This document shows, piece after piece, positions 8,625 to 15,949 of a stretch of DNA of 18,420 nt. A model generated the notes under the pieces. It saw only the letters and a program-made list of their open reading frames with translations. It was not told the origin of the DNA and ran no database searches. A program made the translations under genes and the position numbers. How positions within the stretch are numbered: position 1 is the first letter of the stretch; every line of letters begins with the position of its first letter. Origin of the DNA: Mogibacterium sp. (GTDB lineage: Bacteria; Bacillota; Clostridia; Peptostreptococcales; Anaerovoracaceae); assembly GCA_017434685.1 (NCBI GenBank), contig JAFREV010000197.1, positions 1-18,420 on the forward strand, given 5' to 3'.

Positions 8625-9992
8625 ATGATTTGCCCACATTGCGGAGCACAGAATTCAGAGCAGGCCGTATATTGTCAGCGGTGCGGAAGGAAGATAGACC
8701 TTGCGGATCAGATGGATTATTCTGATGATATTTCGGAAGAAGTCGGGGCCGGCGATTCTGCCGGAGCCAAAAGAGACTTCAAGATATCGGTGCCTATAAT
8801 GGCAGCCGCTGTTGTGCTGATAGCAGCACTGATAGTTTTCTTTGTTGCAATAAAACCGAACAAGGGAAATACACCTGACCCCGGAGCCTCAACCGAAACC
8901 ACTGAAGAGGTGGCTGATGAAGCAAAGGAAAAAGAAGATAATGCAGGCGAGCAGAAGACCCAAGAAGAGACTGTTAAAACGATGTATGTCTCGTCGGAAG
9001 ACGGCCTGATGCTCAGAGAGGGACCGAGTAAGGACACCGAGTCAATTTACGTTCTCAGTTACGGCACGGAAATTAAAGTCGAGAAAACTGAAAACAACTG
9101 GGCATACACGAAAGTTGACGACCTCTCGGGCTGGTGCTCTATGGATTATCTGACCGAAAAGAAACCTGAGGGAAAAAAGGACAGTGCTGCGCCTTCGTCA
9201 GAAGCAGATAAGAATAAGATTGTAGAACCGAGCAACATTGCAGAATACGGATATCATGGAGTAGTGAATACGGAAGACGGTCTCAATATGCGCTACGGAC
9301 CGGGGGAGAATTATGATGTTATCCAAGTCCTGTCGAAGGGATTGGTAGTTACCGAGTACGGCTGGGACGGAGATTGGATGTACATAAAATATGCCGGACA
9401 GTACGGATGGGTATATGCTTCATATATCAGTCCTTTTGAGGGAGGAAAGGAAAAACCTGCAATCTACCTCTATCCGACAAAGACTATGGACGTCAATGTC
9501 AAAGTCAAATTGACTGACGGAAGATTCACTTATACAGATCCTAAGGGTGACGGCGAATGGAATGTAACCGCAAGTCCGAACGGAAAGCTTATAGATAAGG
9601 CCAGTGGCAAATCCTACGACTACATATTCTGGGAGTCTGACGACAACACAGAGTATGACTGGTCGGAGGGCTATGTAATAGAAGGTCGCGACAGCGAAAG
9701 ATTCCTGCGCAGGACTCTGCCGAAATTAGGCCTGAACGAAAGCGAATCCACAGAGTTCATAGAATACTGGCTTCCGCGCATGGAGAAGCATAAATACAAC
9801 CTGATTACATTCCAGACCGATTGCTACACGGACTCGGCTGCCCTCGAGGTAAGCCCGAAACCGGATAGCGTGCTGCGAGTGTTTATGGTATTCAAGGAGA
9901 TAAAAGCACCGATTGAGATCAAAGAGCCTGTGATCAAGCGCTTTGACAGAAAAGGCTTCACCGTGGTTGAGTGGGGCGGTGCAGAGAAGTAA
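8625..9992 (+). CDS. Membrane protein: cytosolic zinc ribbon, TM helix, two SH3b domains, conserved C-terminal domain
   Basis: The ATG at 8625 has GAGGAGA at 8612-8618 and lies 35 bp after the CAP-MBG gene with no terminator between them, so the two are probably co-transcribed. Residues 3-20 form a zinc ribbon with Cys3, Cys6, Cys17 and Cys20. One hydrophobic helix spans ~55-76; with no signal peptide, the ribbon should be inside the cell and the rest outside. After an acidic linker come SH3b domains at ~119-178 (GLMLREGPS, GWCSMDYL) and ~212-273 (GLNMRYGPG, GWVYASYI), a family that binds peptidoglycan. Residues ~277-455 start KPAIYLYPTK and contain YIFWESDD, a conserved extension I recognise from other bacterial proteins but cannot name. 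The likely role is a wall-binding partner or sensor linked to the preceding surface protein; this is inference. Confidence 0.88.
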   Translation: MICPHCGAQNSEQAVYCQRCGRKIDLADQMDYSDDISEEVGAGDSAGAKRDFKISVPIMAAAVVLIAALIVFFVAIKPNKGNTPDPGASTETTEEVADEAKEKEDNAGEQKTQEETVKTMYVSSEDGLMLREGPSKDTESIYVLSYGTEIKVEKTENNWAYTKVDDLSGWCSMDYLTEKKPEGKKDSAAPSSEADKNKIVEPSNIAEYGYHGVVNTEDGLNMRYGPGENYDVIQVLSKGLVVTEYGWDGDWMYIKYAGQYGWVYASYISPFEGGKEKPAIYLYPTKTMDVNVKVKLTDGRFTYTDPKGDGEWNVTASPNGKLIDKASGKSYDYIFWESDDNTEYDWSEGYVIEGRDSERFLRRTLPKLGLNESESTEFIEYWLPRMEKHKYNLITFQTDCYTDSAALEVSPKPDSVLRVFMVFKEIKAPIEIKEPVIKRFDRKGFTVVEWGGAEK

Positions 9993-9999
9993 GACTGAT

Positions 10000-10024
10000 A
10001 GAGCCGGGAACAACCCGGCTCTTT
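10000..10024 (+). terminator. Hairpin terminator after the SH3b gene
   Basis: AGAGCCGGG (10000-10008), loop AACAA, CCCGGCTCT (10014-10022): a perfect 9-bp GC-rich stem 7 bp after the stop codon. The T-run is short (TT, then AATTG), so it may be leaky. Confidence 0.7.
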
Positions 10025-10059
10025 AATTGTGTACAAAAAGAATACATAAGTCATAAACA

Positions 10060-10090
10060 GTGGCAAAACACACTTAGAGTTCAGTATAAT
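10060..10090 (+). promoter_or_regulatory. Candidate promoter of desulfoferrodoxin gene
   Basis: A perfect TATAAT lies at 10085-10090. The -35 is poor: GTGGCA at 10060-10065 with a 19-bp spacer is the best match. The predicted 5' UTR is about 48 nt. No clear PerR-like dyad was found. Confidence 0.45.
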
Positions 10091-10144
10091 CAAATTGATA
10101 CTTAAAGTTAAACGAAACAAATATTATCTACAGGAGGGAAAGAA

Positions 10145-10519
10145 ATGGACATGAAATTTTACATATGTGAGCATTGCGGTAACATCATCGCAATGGTTAA
10201 GGATGCCGGAGTTCCGGTAATGTGCTGCGGACAGAAGATGACTGAGCTCGTACCTAACACAGAAGATGCAGCACAGGAAAAGCACGTGCCGGTTTGTGAG
10301 GTAAAGGGAAACATCGTTGAGGTAAAAGTAGGATCTATTGAGCATCCGATGGTTGACGAGCACTATATCGAATGGATCGCGCTTCAGACCGACCGCGGAA
10401 ACCAGAGAAAAGCACTCAAGCCGGGAGAATCTCCAAAGGCAGAGTTCGCACTTCTCGACGGAGAGAAAGTCGTAGCGGTATACGCATACTGCAACCTGCA
10501 CGGCCTCTGGAAAGCATAA
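10145..10519 (+). CDS. dfx: Desulfoferrodoxin (superoxide reductase, two iron centres)
   Basis: This cytoplasmic enzyme reduces superoxide to hydrogen peroxide, taking electrons usually from rubredoxin; it is typical of anaerobes. The start has a strong AGGAGG (10132-10137), 7 nt before the ATG. At 124 residues it has the normal length of the two-centre class. Residues 1-36 are the desulforedoxin-type domain with Cys8, Cys11, Cys27 and Cys28 as ligands of the Fe(Cys)4 centre. The catalytic Fe(His)4Cys centre is complete: His47 in EKHVP (with the conserved Glu45-Lys46 pair), His67 and His73 in EHPMVDEHYIEW, and Cys116 and His119 in CNLHGLW. It stands alone between two terminators, with its own promoter. 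Neither rubredoxin nor rubrerythrin is nearby in this window. There is no link to the surface genes beyond position. Confidence 0.97.
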   Translation: MDMKFYICEHCGNIIAMVKDAGVPVMCCGQKMTELVPNTEDAAQEKHVPVCEVKGNIVEVKVGSIEHPMVDEHYIEWIALQTDRGNQRKALKPGESPKAEFALLDGEKVVAVYAYCNLHGLWKA

Positions 10520-10530
10520 TTGAATTCACA

Positions 10531-10568
10531 AAAAAGAGTCGGAGCATAGGCGCGTTCCGACTCTTTTT
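10531..10568. terminator. Bidirectional terminator between convergent genes
   Basis: AAAAAGAGTCGGA (10531-10543) pairs perfectly with TCCGACTCTTTTT (10556-10568), 13 bp with a 12-nt loop. It has T-runs on both strands, 12 bp after the desulfoferrodoxin stop and 17 bp after the stop of the minus-strand gene ending at 10586. Confidence 0.92.
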
Positions 10569-10585
10569 GTATATCTTGCTCAGCT

Positions 10586-11929
10586 CTACTCTGTCAACAT
10601 CTTCATATTGATCGGGGTTTTCCAAATGTTGTCCTCGGATTTTTTGGTATTGCACAGCAATTGAATGTAGCCGTCATCATCAACGATTAGGCTCTCAACT
10701 TCATTGAGCTGACACTCGATGCTCCCGATGTACTTCCAGTTTAGCATATCGTAGAAATCGATGTAGTTAGTACCCTGGAAATCCGAGCCGGATACGCAGT
10801 GCATCATTATCCCTTTATAGGCGCCGCAATCTTGCGAGTAGTTTCTGTAATTACGGTGAATCCTATTGAAAGTATTCAATTCGTTGAGGTCTTTATCGTA
10901 AGAGGCTATAACCATATGCTGGGCAGTGTAGAACATTTCATTGCTTTCATCGTAAGCAATTCCGGCAGCGTTATTAGGCAGCCTAAATGGTTTATAATCG
11001 GAAGTCAGATTGAAGGAAACACCATCCGGACTGCCGCCTTTGACCATATAGTAGCGACCGTCGGCTATAGTCAAACCGTTGCAATGCCCGAGATTCGCTT
11101 TCGGCTTGATAACGGTTTTTTTCTTGCCGAATTTTATGATCCGCTGCGTCTTATTGCCGGACACACTGTACAGAACCACGTACTCACCGTTGTTGTGCAC
11201 AAAGGACTGCGGAGTCACACCCTCCTTAACGCCTTTCACTGTCCTCACAAGTTCGCAGTTTTTCCTGTTGAGCTTGTAGAAAACATGAGGAGTTGCTTCA
11301 TCAACGTCGGCATTCACAGTGTCGAGGACGGTAACCTTTATTGTTTCGGTCTCCTCCGCATAATCGTTGGTTTCCTCAGCCTTCGCAGTCACCAGGTATT
11401 TGCCCGGGCGAGTAAACTTGACCTTGCCATCCGTGACAACCATATGCTTGTTGTCTGAAGTGTAGCTTATATCCGTTTCCGCGGTCTGTTTCAGATCCAC
11501 GGGAACGTTTGCGAACTTCATCTGTTCTTTCGGTCCTTCGATGGATTGGTTATTTTTCGTTCGAGCACTTTCCGAAAGAGTCTCAAACCCCTGTCTGCTC
11601 CTGCTGTCCGCACGCACGGAAATCTTATAATCGGTGTTTTCTTCCAGATCTGTTAATTTCACACTGCTGTGAACCCCCGGTACATGCCTCACCTTGCCGT
11701 TGTATGTGACTACAAACCTGTAGACATTTCGCGGTTTTTCCCAGGCGACCGTTATATAATCGGACCCTCTCTCTTCAATCCAAATTTTTTCAAGAAAACC
11801 CGGCCTGGCCTGATAGTCTCTGTATATGGTTTCGGCAGCAACCACAATAGCTATGACCAGCAGAACAAGCAGTATATTTAAAATCTTCTTTTGCCTTTTT
11901 CGGCGGTTTATGGGTTTTGCGTGTTTCAT
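10586..11929 (-). CDS. Signal-anchored extracellular protein with Fn3, Ig-like and propeller-like regions
   Basis: Starting from the ATG whose first base is 11929, the protein has 447 residues. Basic residues 1-15 precede one hydrophobic helix (16-32) with no cleavage site, so the bulk should be outside, tethered to the membrane. Residues ~45-125 form an Fn3 domain (YITVAWEKP, YRFVVTYNGK, NTDYKISVRA). Residues ~135-205 look like a Big/Ig fold (TSDNKHMVVTDGKVKF, GKYLVTAKA). Residues ~210-447 contain repeating beta-strand units with GxYYMV, GIAYDE and DDDGYIQLL patterns that resemble a beta-propeller, but I cannot name a family. No Shine-Dalgarno site is visible; the start lies 27 bp after the truncated dehydrogenase, so it may depend on translational coupling. 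It is the last gene of the minus-strand unit and ends at the bidirectional terminator. Its role in polysaccharide or surface assembly is unproven. Confidence 0.82.
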   Translation of the reverse strand: MKHAKPINRRKRQKKILNILLVLLVIAIVVAAETIYRDYQARPGFLEKIWIEERGSDYITVAWEKPRNVYRFVVTYNGKVRHVPGVHSSVKLTDLEENTDYKISVRADSRSRQGFETLSESARTKNNQSIEGPKEQMKFANVPVDLKQTAETDISYTSDNKHMVVTDGKVKFTRPGKYLVTAKAEETNDYAEETETIKVTVLDTVNADVDEATPHVFYKLNRKNCELVRTVKGVKEGVTPQSFVHNNGEYVVLYSVSGNKTQRIIKFGKKKTVIKPKANLGHCNGLTIADGRYYMVKGGSPDGVSFNLTSDYKPFRLPNNAAGIAYDESNEMFYTAQHMVIASYDKDLNELNTFNRIHRNYRNYSQDCGAYKGIMMHCVSGSDFQGTNYIDFYDMLNWKYIGSIECQLNEVESLIVDDDGYIQLLCNTKKSEDNIWKTPINMKMLTE

Positions 11930-11956
11930 CAGATCTGTCGCGAAAGAAAAGAGCTG

Positions 11957-12868
11957 TTATGACTCCTGCTCTGCTACAAACTCCTTTCGAAGTTCGTTTT
12001 CTTCAACAGCAGCACGTATGACGAGTTCCGGCACCTCAGCGTTGTCGAAATCTGCGATGAGCTGACGGGTGTCTTTAGGAAGGCACTTCCCTCCGAAACC
12101 GGGTCCGGGCACATTGTAATAATCGCCGATGCGCGGATCCAAACAGACCCCTTTGATTATGAGAGATGAATCCAGCCCTCTGACAGTTGCGAAAGTGTCG
12201 AGCTCGTTGAAGAAAGAGAGCCTGAGAGCCAAATAAGAATTTGCAAACAGTTTGATGGATTCGGCCTCTGGGATGCTCGTATATAGGAGCGGCGTGGATG
12301 AATCATCAACACACGAAAGAATTGCTGCGCCGAGTTTTTCGGCTGCAGATTTTCCGTTAGTACTTGTCTCGTCGTATCCGACAATTATCCGGCTCGGATT
12401 CAGAACGTCCTCCATTGCCGTCTTTTCCCTTAAGAACTCAGGGCAGAAAAGGAAATCAAATTCAGGATAGCGCCTTTTGAGATCTTCTGTAAAACCGGTC
12501 GGTACTGTTGACTTGACAACAATAACAGGCGGTGCAGATTTGTCGTACGATGAGATAACTGATTCCATAACTCGATGAATTGAAGATATATCGAGTATGC
12601 CTGCCTCCGGATCGAGTTGAGTGTTAGTTGCGATAAAGATGTAGTCTGCGCCGTCAACAGCCTCTGCCACTTCTTTCGGTGTGAACAGATTAAGAGCTTC
12701 CTTTTGCAGGCATTCTTCCATCTTGGCGTCGCCGATTGGCGAGCGGTCGTTTCTGATGGCGTCGACGAGTTGCTCGTTTTTATCCAACACAAAAACATCG
12801 TGTTGCCTTGATAGCAACACGGCGAGAGTTGAACCTACATATCCTAAACCAAATACAGTAATTTTCAT
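11957..12868 (-). CDS. ugd: UDP-glucose 6-dehydrogenase homologue lacking the C-terminal UDP-binding domain
   Basis: Enzymes of this family oxidise UDP-glucose to UDP-glucuronate with two NAD+, feeding capsule or exopolysaccharide synthesis. Seen here: the NAD-binding Rossmann motif GLGYVG (residues 7-12), the central helical domain, CPEFLREKTA, and the catalytic-cysteine motif GGKCLPKDT with Cys262. The protein then stops at residue 303, shortly after VEENELRKEFVA, whereas E. coli Ugd has 388 residues and the S. pyogenes enzyme 402. The missing part is the C-terminal Rossmann domain that completes UDP-sugar binding. Only 27 bp separate it from the next gene and no remnant of the domain is visible in other frames. 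The start is the ATG at 12868 (MKITVFG); a TTG at 12886 would extend it by six residues but lies in promoter sequence. No Shine-Dalgarno site is present. Activity is doubtful without a partner; related GDP-mannose or UDP-ManNAc dehydrogenases are possible. Confidence 0.85.
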   Translation of the reverse strand: MKITVFGLGYVGSTLAVLLSRQHDVFVLDKNEQLVDAIRNDRSPIGDAKMEECLQKEALNLFTPKEVAEAVDGADYIFIATNTQLDPEAGILDISSIHRVMESVISSYDKSAPPVIVVKSTVPTGFTEDLKRRYPEFDFLFCPEFLREKTAMEDVLNPSRIIVGYDETSTNGKSAAEKLGAAILSCVDDSSTPLLYTSIPEAESIKLFANSYLALRLSFFNELDTFATVRGLDSSLIIKGVCLDPRIGDYYNVPGPGFGGKCLPKDTRQLIADFDNAEVPELVIRAAVEENELRKEFVAEQES

Positions 12869-12874
12869 ATGTTT

Positions 12875-12880
12875 ATTATA
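12875..12880 (-). promoter_or_regulatory. -10 box six nt upstream of ugd start (possible leaderless mRNA)
   Basis: On the minus strand a perfect TATAAT ends only 6 nt before the ATG at 12868, so transcription would begin at or next to the start codon. The -35 position (TAGTAA, 12903-12898) is poor, suggesting dependence on an activator. Confidence 0.45.
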
Positions 12881-12882
12881 GT

Positions 12883-12921
12883 ACAATGCTCAGCATTTTA
12901 CTATAATTTGCTGAGCATTGT
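12883..12921. promoter_or_regulatory. Nested palindromes: probable operator upstream of ugd
   Basis: ACAATGCTCAGCA (12883-12895) and TGCTGAGCATTGT (12909-12921) form a perfect 13-bp inverted repeat with a 13-nt spacer. Each arm also contains its own palindrome: AATGCTCAGCATT centred on 12891, and TGCTGAGCA centred on 12913, 22 bp (two helical turns) apart. The sites lie just upstream of the ugd -10 box. On the minus strand no T-run follows, so it is not an ordinary terminator for the gene ending at 12942. Confidence 0.6.
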
Positions 12922-12941
12922 TTTAATCTTTCAATATGTAT

Positions 12942-14021
12942 TTATAATGCTGCAAACAATTTCAGTTTGAGCAGCACTCCCAGTCCCGAAACGGCGCCGA
13001 CCGAAAGAGCTATGCCTGTGGCCAGCGGAAGAGTTCTGCCTTTGGACTCATCCGGCTCCTCGAATGCATCGAGGACTTGCTCATCCTCTGCGGTGTCATT
13101 AGCAGGAGGAATGACTTCAGCGGTCTTTTCCGTTGCAGACACCATGGCTTCTTCGGATGCCAAAGAGGTAGTTGCAGTTACTGTGTACCCTGCTGCTTTC
13201 TGTTCAGATGAGCTGCGAATGGTCTTTTCTGAGGCTTTTGATGGCTCTGATGGCTCGTAATACGATCCGTCTTCATCAGGTTCTTCAGATATGCCGGATA
13301 CCATCGAGTGGTCTACGAACCAAATGTCCATATCGGCAGTAACGCCCTTGATGATGAGCTCGCCGTTCTTTATGGAGAAGCCTTTTGGCAGACGTCCGGT
13401 AACCTTCCCTGTGGAGTGAATGGTTATCGGATAAGCGCGCCCGCCGACTATCATTACGAAACTTTCGGATCCACTTGCACCATAATCGTATGTAATAAAC
13501 AAACCGGAAATCCTTACAGTACCGTCAGCATCGGCTTCGAACAGGAAGGAGTTACCAAAATCTGTTATCGATACGGTAACAGGTTTAAATACAGGAGCTG
13601 GAACTGCAGGGTCGATGTCTTCATCATCATCCGTGCCTTCTCCGTTATCCTCGCCGTCACCGTCTTCGTCGCTTCCAAGATCCGAATCATCGCCGAAATC
13701 CGGATCATCGCCTTCGTTCCCGGGCTTTATCTCGAGGTCATTATCATCAAAATCTTTTTCATCGTCGAGATTCTGATTGTCATCATCGCCGCCAAGATTC
13801 TGGATGTTTCCGTTGTTATCCGGCGAGGAATCATCGTCGTTATTATCGGACTTTTCAGTTCCGTCTTGCTGATCGTCTGAGCCCTTATTTGTTTCCTGAG
13901 TTTTAGCCGGCTGATTGTTATCCAAAGCAGAATCGTCATCAGCAAAAACAGCTACGGAAGGCGTCATCACCAACAGTAGCGAAAAAGTAATTGCTATTAA
14001 CGTTCTGAAGATTGATTTCAT
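12942..14021 (-). CDS. Secreted acidic protein with C-terminal hydrophobic segment
   Basis: The frame can begin with a GTG at 14027, but the ATG at 14021 is preferred, with AAAGG about 10 nt upstream. The protein has 359 residues. Residues 1-27 are a signal peptide (MKSIFRTLIAITFSLLLVMT, then PSVAVFA). Residues ~28-130 are a low-complexity Asp/Asn/Gly/Glu linker, highly acidic. Residues ~133-235 look like a compact beta domain (VTVSITDFGNSFLFEADADG, then RISGLFITYD). A Ser/Glu/Ala/Thr-rich linker follows, and the protein ends with a hydrophobic stretch (~337-352) and the tail KLKLFAAL. LPLATG at 331-336, just before that stretch, resembles a sorting signal but does not fit LPXTG. No family recognised. 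It is the first gene of the minus-strand unit, with ugd 73 bp downstream, and it probably spans or decorates the wall. Confidence 0.82.
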   Translation of the reverse strand: MKSIFRTLIAITFSLLLVMTPSVAVFADDDSALDNNQPAKTQETNKGSDDQQDGTEKSDNNDDDSSPDNNGNIQNLGGDDDNQNLDDEKDFDDNDLEIKPGNEGDDPDFGDDSDLGSDEDGDGEDNGEGTDDDEDIDPAVPAPVFKPVTVSITDFGNSFLFEADADGTVRISGLFITYDYGASGSESFVMIVGGRAYPITIHSTGKVTGRLPKGFSIKNGELIIKGVTADMDIWFVDHSMVSGISEEPDEDGSYYEPSEPSKASEKTIRSSSEQKAAGYTVTATTSLASEEAMVSATEKTAEVIPPANDTAEDEQVLDAFEEPDESKGRTLPLATGIALSVGAVSGLGVLLKLKLFAAL

Positions 14022-14074
14022 ATACACTCAACCTTTCATATCAGGATTATTAACAATCTTGATAAAGTAAGTAA

Positions 14075-14104
14075 AGTTTAACAGATAAAACCCGCCAAAG
14101 TCAA
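14075..14104 (-). promoter_or_regulatory. Candidate promoter of the acidic secreted-protein gene
   Basis: Minus strand: TTGACT (14104-14099), an 18-bp spacer and TAAACT (14080-14075), giving a 5' UTR of about 50 nt. The -10 is only moderately conserved. Confidence 0.35.
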
Positions 14105-14184
14105 TGAAATGAACGAATCTTTAGGTTTTCAAGATAATTGATACTGCGTATGAAAAGGCCTCATCCAAATGCACAGCCCCGACC

Positions 14185-14213
14185 TTGAAAAAAGACCGAT
14201 AAACGGGTAATAT
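14185..14213 (+). promoter_or_regulatory. Candidate promoter of the glycosyltransferase operon
   Basis: TTGAAA (14185-14190), a 17-bp spacer and TAATAT (14208-14213) predict a start near 14220 and a leader of about 80 nt. The 278-bp divergent region 14022-14299 shows only this and the minus-strand promoter; I see no small gene or recognisable riboswitch in it. Confidence 0.45.
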
Positions 14214-14299
14214 CAACAGAGATAGGCAAAGCATGATACCCGGTTTAGTAAGGGTGTTATTTTGTTGCGATTGAGAACAACCAAATCAGTGAAGGAAGA

Positions 14300-15934
14300 A
14301 TGATGAAGGAAAAGAGCACTGCAGGAAAACAAGGGAATAAAATGACAAATTCAAAGGACGTAAACCCCAAAGTTTCCATAATAATGCCAATGTGCAAGTG
14401 CGAGAGTTTCGCAAGCGATGCCTTCGATATGGTATGCAATCAGACTTTGAAGGACATAGAGATTATTTGCGTGCTTGACGGTCCAGATGAAGCGCTTCAA
14501 TCGATAGTTGAAGAGAGAGCAAGCAGAGACAATCGAGTTTCATGCATAGTGCAGGAGCACAGCAATGCCGGCACCGCCAGGAATACCGGTATGGACGCTG
14601 CTCGTGGCGAATACCTTCTATTCCTCGACGCGGACGACATTTTCGAACCGGAAATGGCCGAGAAAATGTATTTAAAAGCTGCCGAGATGGACGCTGAAAT
14701 CGTGATGTGCAGTTACTCGCAGACGGATGAATGGACAAAAGTCACCCAAAGAGGATTTGGGTTCAATTTCTCCAAGTTCATGGAGGGAAAAGTGATAGAT
14801 TGCACAAGAACTCAGAACTTATCCGAAGCTTTTGTTGCTGCGCCATGGAATAAAATTTTTCGAAGGAAAATGGTTTTGGAGAATAAACTGCGATTCTCTT
14901 CAACCAGGATTCAAAATGACGTATTTTTCGTTACAACAGCAATGTTTTGTGCTAAACGAATGGTTGTTATCAAGGAAGACTTGCTTACGGTAAGACGACA
15001 TATAAATGCTGACTCCATAACTTCTAACAGAGCAAAGTATTCTGAGGATAGCCTTCTGGTACTTGATGAATTATACAAATGGATAAAAAGTCACGGCTGC
15101 TGGAGAATGCGACGCGAGGATTACTATTTCATTGCTTTAAATACACTTCATTATCAAGCACAATTTGGTTTTAATGAAGCATTTGTCGATGGTATGGCAC
15201 GTAGACTCAGTAAGGATTATCCATGGAAAAGAATGTGCAATACCGAGCTTAAACAAGTGCTTGATATGCAATTCAGAATACTGAAGAGGCATAAGAATAA
15301 TATAATTGATGAAATTGCTGTGCTAAAAAACACGGATAATGACGGACGCGAGCAAAAACTTCGTTTGATTGACAATAAAATCAAAGTTTTTCGAGAGATA
15401 AGATCCCTGATGAAAAAGAAATATGGCAGAGACCTCAGCAAAAGAGATAATCCAATCGCGTGGCTTATGTGGTCAAATAGAGTTCGGGGTTGGGACGTCA
15501 CTGCCCGCAAAATAAGGGAGAAGATAAAGGGAGAAATATTGCTGGAACCATTCAATGTTATTTGCTCCGGACATATAACTACCGCAGGGCACTATCTTAC
15601 ATTCTTCATTCCTGTTGAGACCTATAGAGAAGAGGCAATTATTGAGGAACTGTCTGTCGCAGTTCGGTGCAATGGATATTATCCGATAGCAATTTCCGGA
15701 AAGGAAGGAACAAGGCTGACTGTCCTGGGACCAAGAAGAATTCAGGTGATAAGTGCCGAGACCTCCACAAGAAAAGGAGAGGTTATGCGTGCTCATACAG
15801 AAGTATCGCCTGGACTTGGCATATTTGTGCAAATAAGATTCGCTGAAGCACTTTTGAGAAACCAGAACGGCCGAGAGCTTGGTAACAACCAACCGATTTC
15901 CGCACAGATTGAAGGAAAGATTCGCTTGAAATAA
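14300..15934 (+). CDS. Family 2 glycosyltransferase with long C-terminal extension
   Basis: This cytoplasmic GT-A enzyme is predicted to transfer a sugar from a nucleotide-sugar donor in polysaccharide assembly. It has 544 residues. Residues ~24-130 carry the family 2 core: VSIIMPMC, IEIICVLDGPDE, NAGTARNTGMDAARGEYLLF, and the metal-binding D110-A-D112-D113. Residues ~130-235 complete the fold (APWNKIF, IQNDVFF). Residues ~240-410 are mostly helical and basic, and ~416-544 look like a beta-rich domain of unknown type, so it is much longer than a plain family 2 enzyme. Tandem ATGs lie at 14300 and 14303; AAGGA at 14292-14296 fits 14303 slightly better, and the ATG at 14342 with AAGGGA is a third option. 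The C-terminus leads in frame, after one stop codon, into the next glycosyltransferase. Donor and acceptor cannot be told. Confidence 0.9.
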   Translation: MMKEKSTAGKQGNKMTNSKDVNPKVSIIMPMCKCESFASDAFDMVCNQTLKDIEIICVLDGPDEALQSIVEERASRDNRVSCIVQEHSNAGTARNTGMDAARGEYLLFLDADDIFEPEMAEKMYLKAAEMDAEIVMCSYSQTDEWTKVTQRGFGFNFSKFMEGKVIDCTRTQNLSEAFVAAPWNKIFRRKMVLENKLRFSSTRIQNDVFFVTTAMFCAKRMVVIKEDLLTVRRHINADSITSNRAKYSEDSLLVLDELYKWIKSHGCWRMRREDYYFIALNTLHYQAQFGFNEAFVDGMARRLSKDYPWKRMCNTELKQVLDMQFRILKRHKNNIIDEIAVLKNTDNDGREQKLRLIDNKIKVFREIRSLMKKKYGRDLSKRDNPIAWLMWSNRVRGWDVTARKIREKIKGEILLEPFNVICSGHITTAGHYLTFFIPVETYREEAIIEELSVAVRCNGYYPIAISGKEGTRLTVLGPRRIQVISAETSTRKGEVMRAHTEVSPGLGIFVQIRFAEALLRNQNGRELGNNQPISAQIEGKIRLK

Positions 15935-15949
15935 GAACTTAGTTTTATC

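Noticed and set aside
10372..10611. 79-codon plus-strand ORF overlapping the desulfoferrodoxin gene
   Set aside because: It overlaps a complete enzyme in another frame, runs through the terminator hairpin and has no domain.
10799..11458. 219-codon plus-strand ORF
   Set aside because: Shadow of the minus-strand Fn3/propeller-like gene; no family resemblance, and the real gene has clear domains.
12883..12921. Inverted repeat read as a terminator for the gene ending at 12942
   Set aside because: On the minus strand the hairpin is followed by ACTATAATAAAC, not a T-run. On the plus strand there is a short T-run but no gene to terminate.
13014..13031. LPLATG as an LPXTG sortase signal
   Set aside because: One residue too long for LPXTG, and the tail after the hydrophobic stretch (KLKLFAAL) has little positive charge. 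Kept only as a low-interest remark.
13308..13880. 190-codon plus-strand ORF rich in Ile and Val
   Set aside because: Complement of the Asp/Asn-rich linker codons (GAT/GAC read as ATC/GTC); a classic shadow.
14204..14258. CGGGTA/TACCCG versus ACCC/GGGT alternative pairing as an attenuator or c-di-GMP (GEMM) riboswitch
   Set aside because: The candidate promoter starts transcription near 14220, after the first arm. The GEMM core pattern with its tetraloop is absent, and the remaining stem is only 4 bp with no proper T-run.
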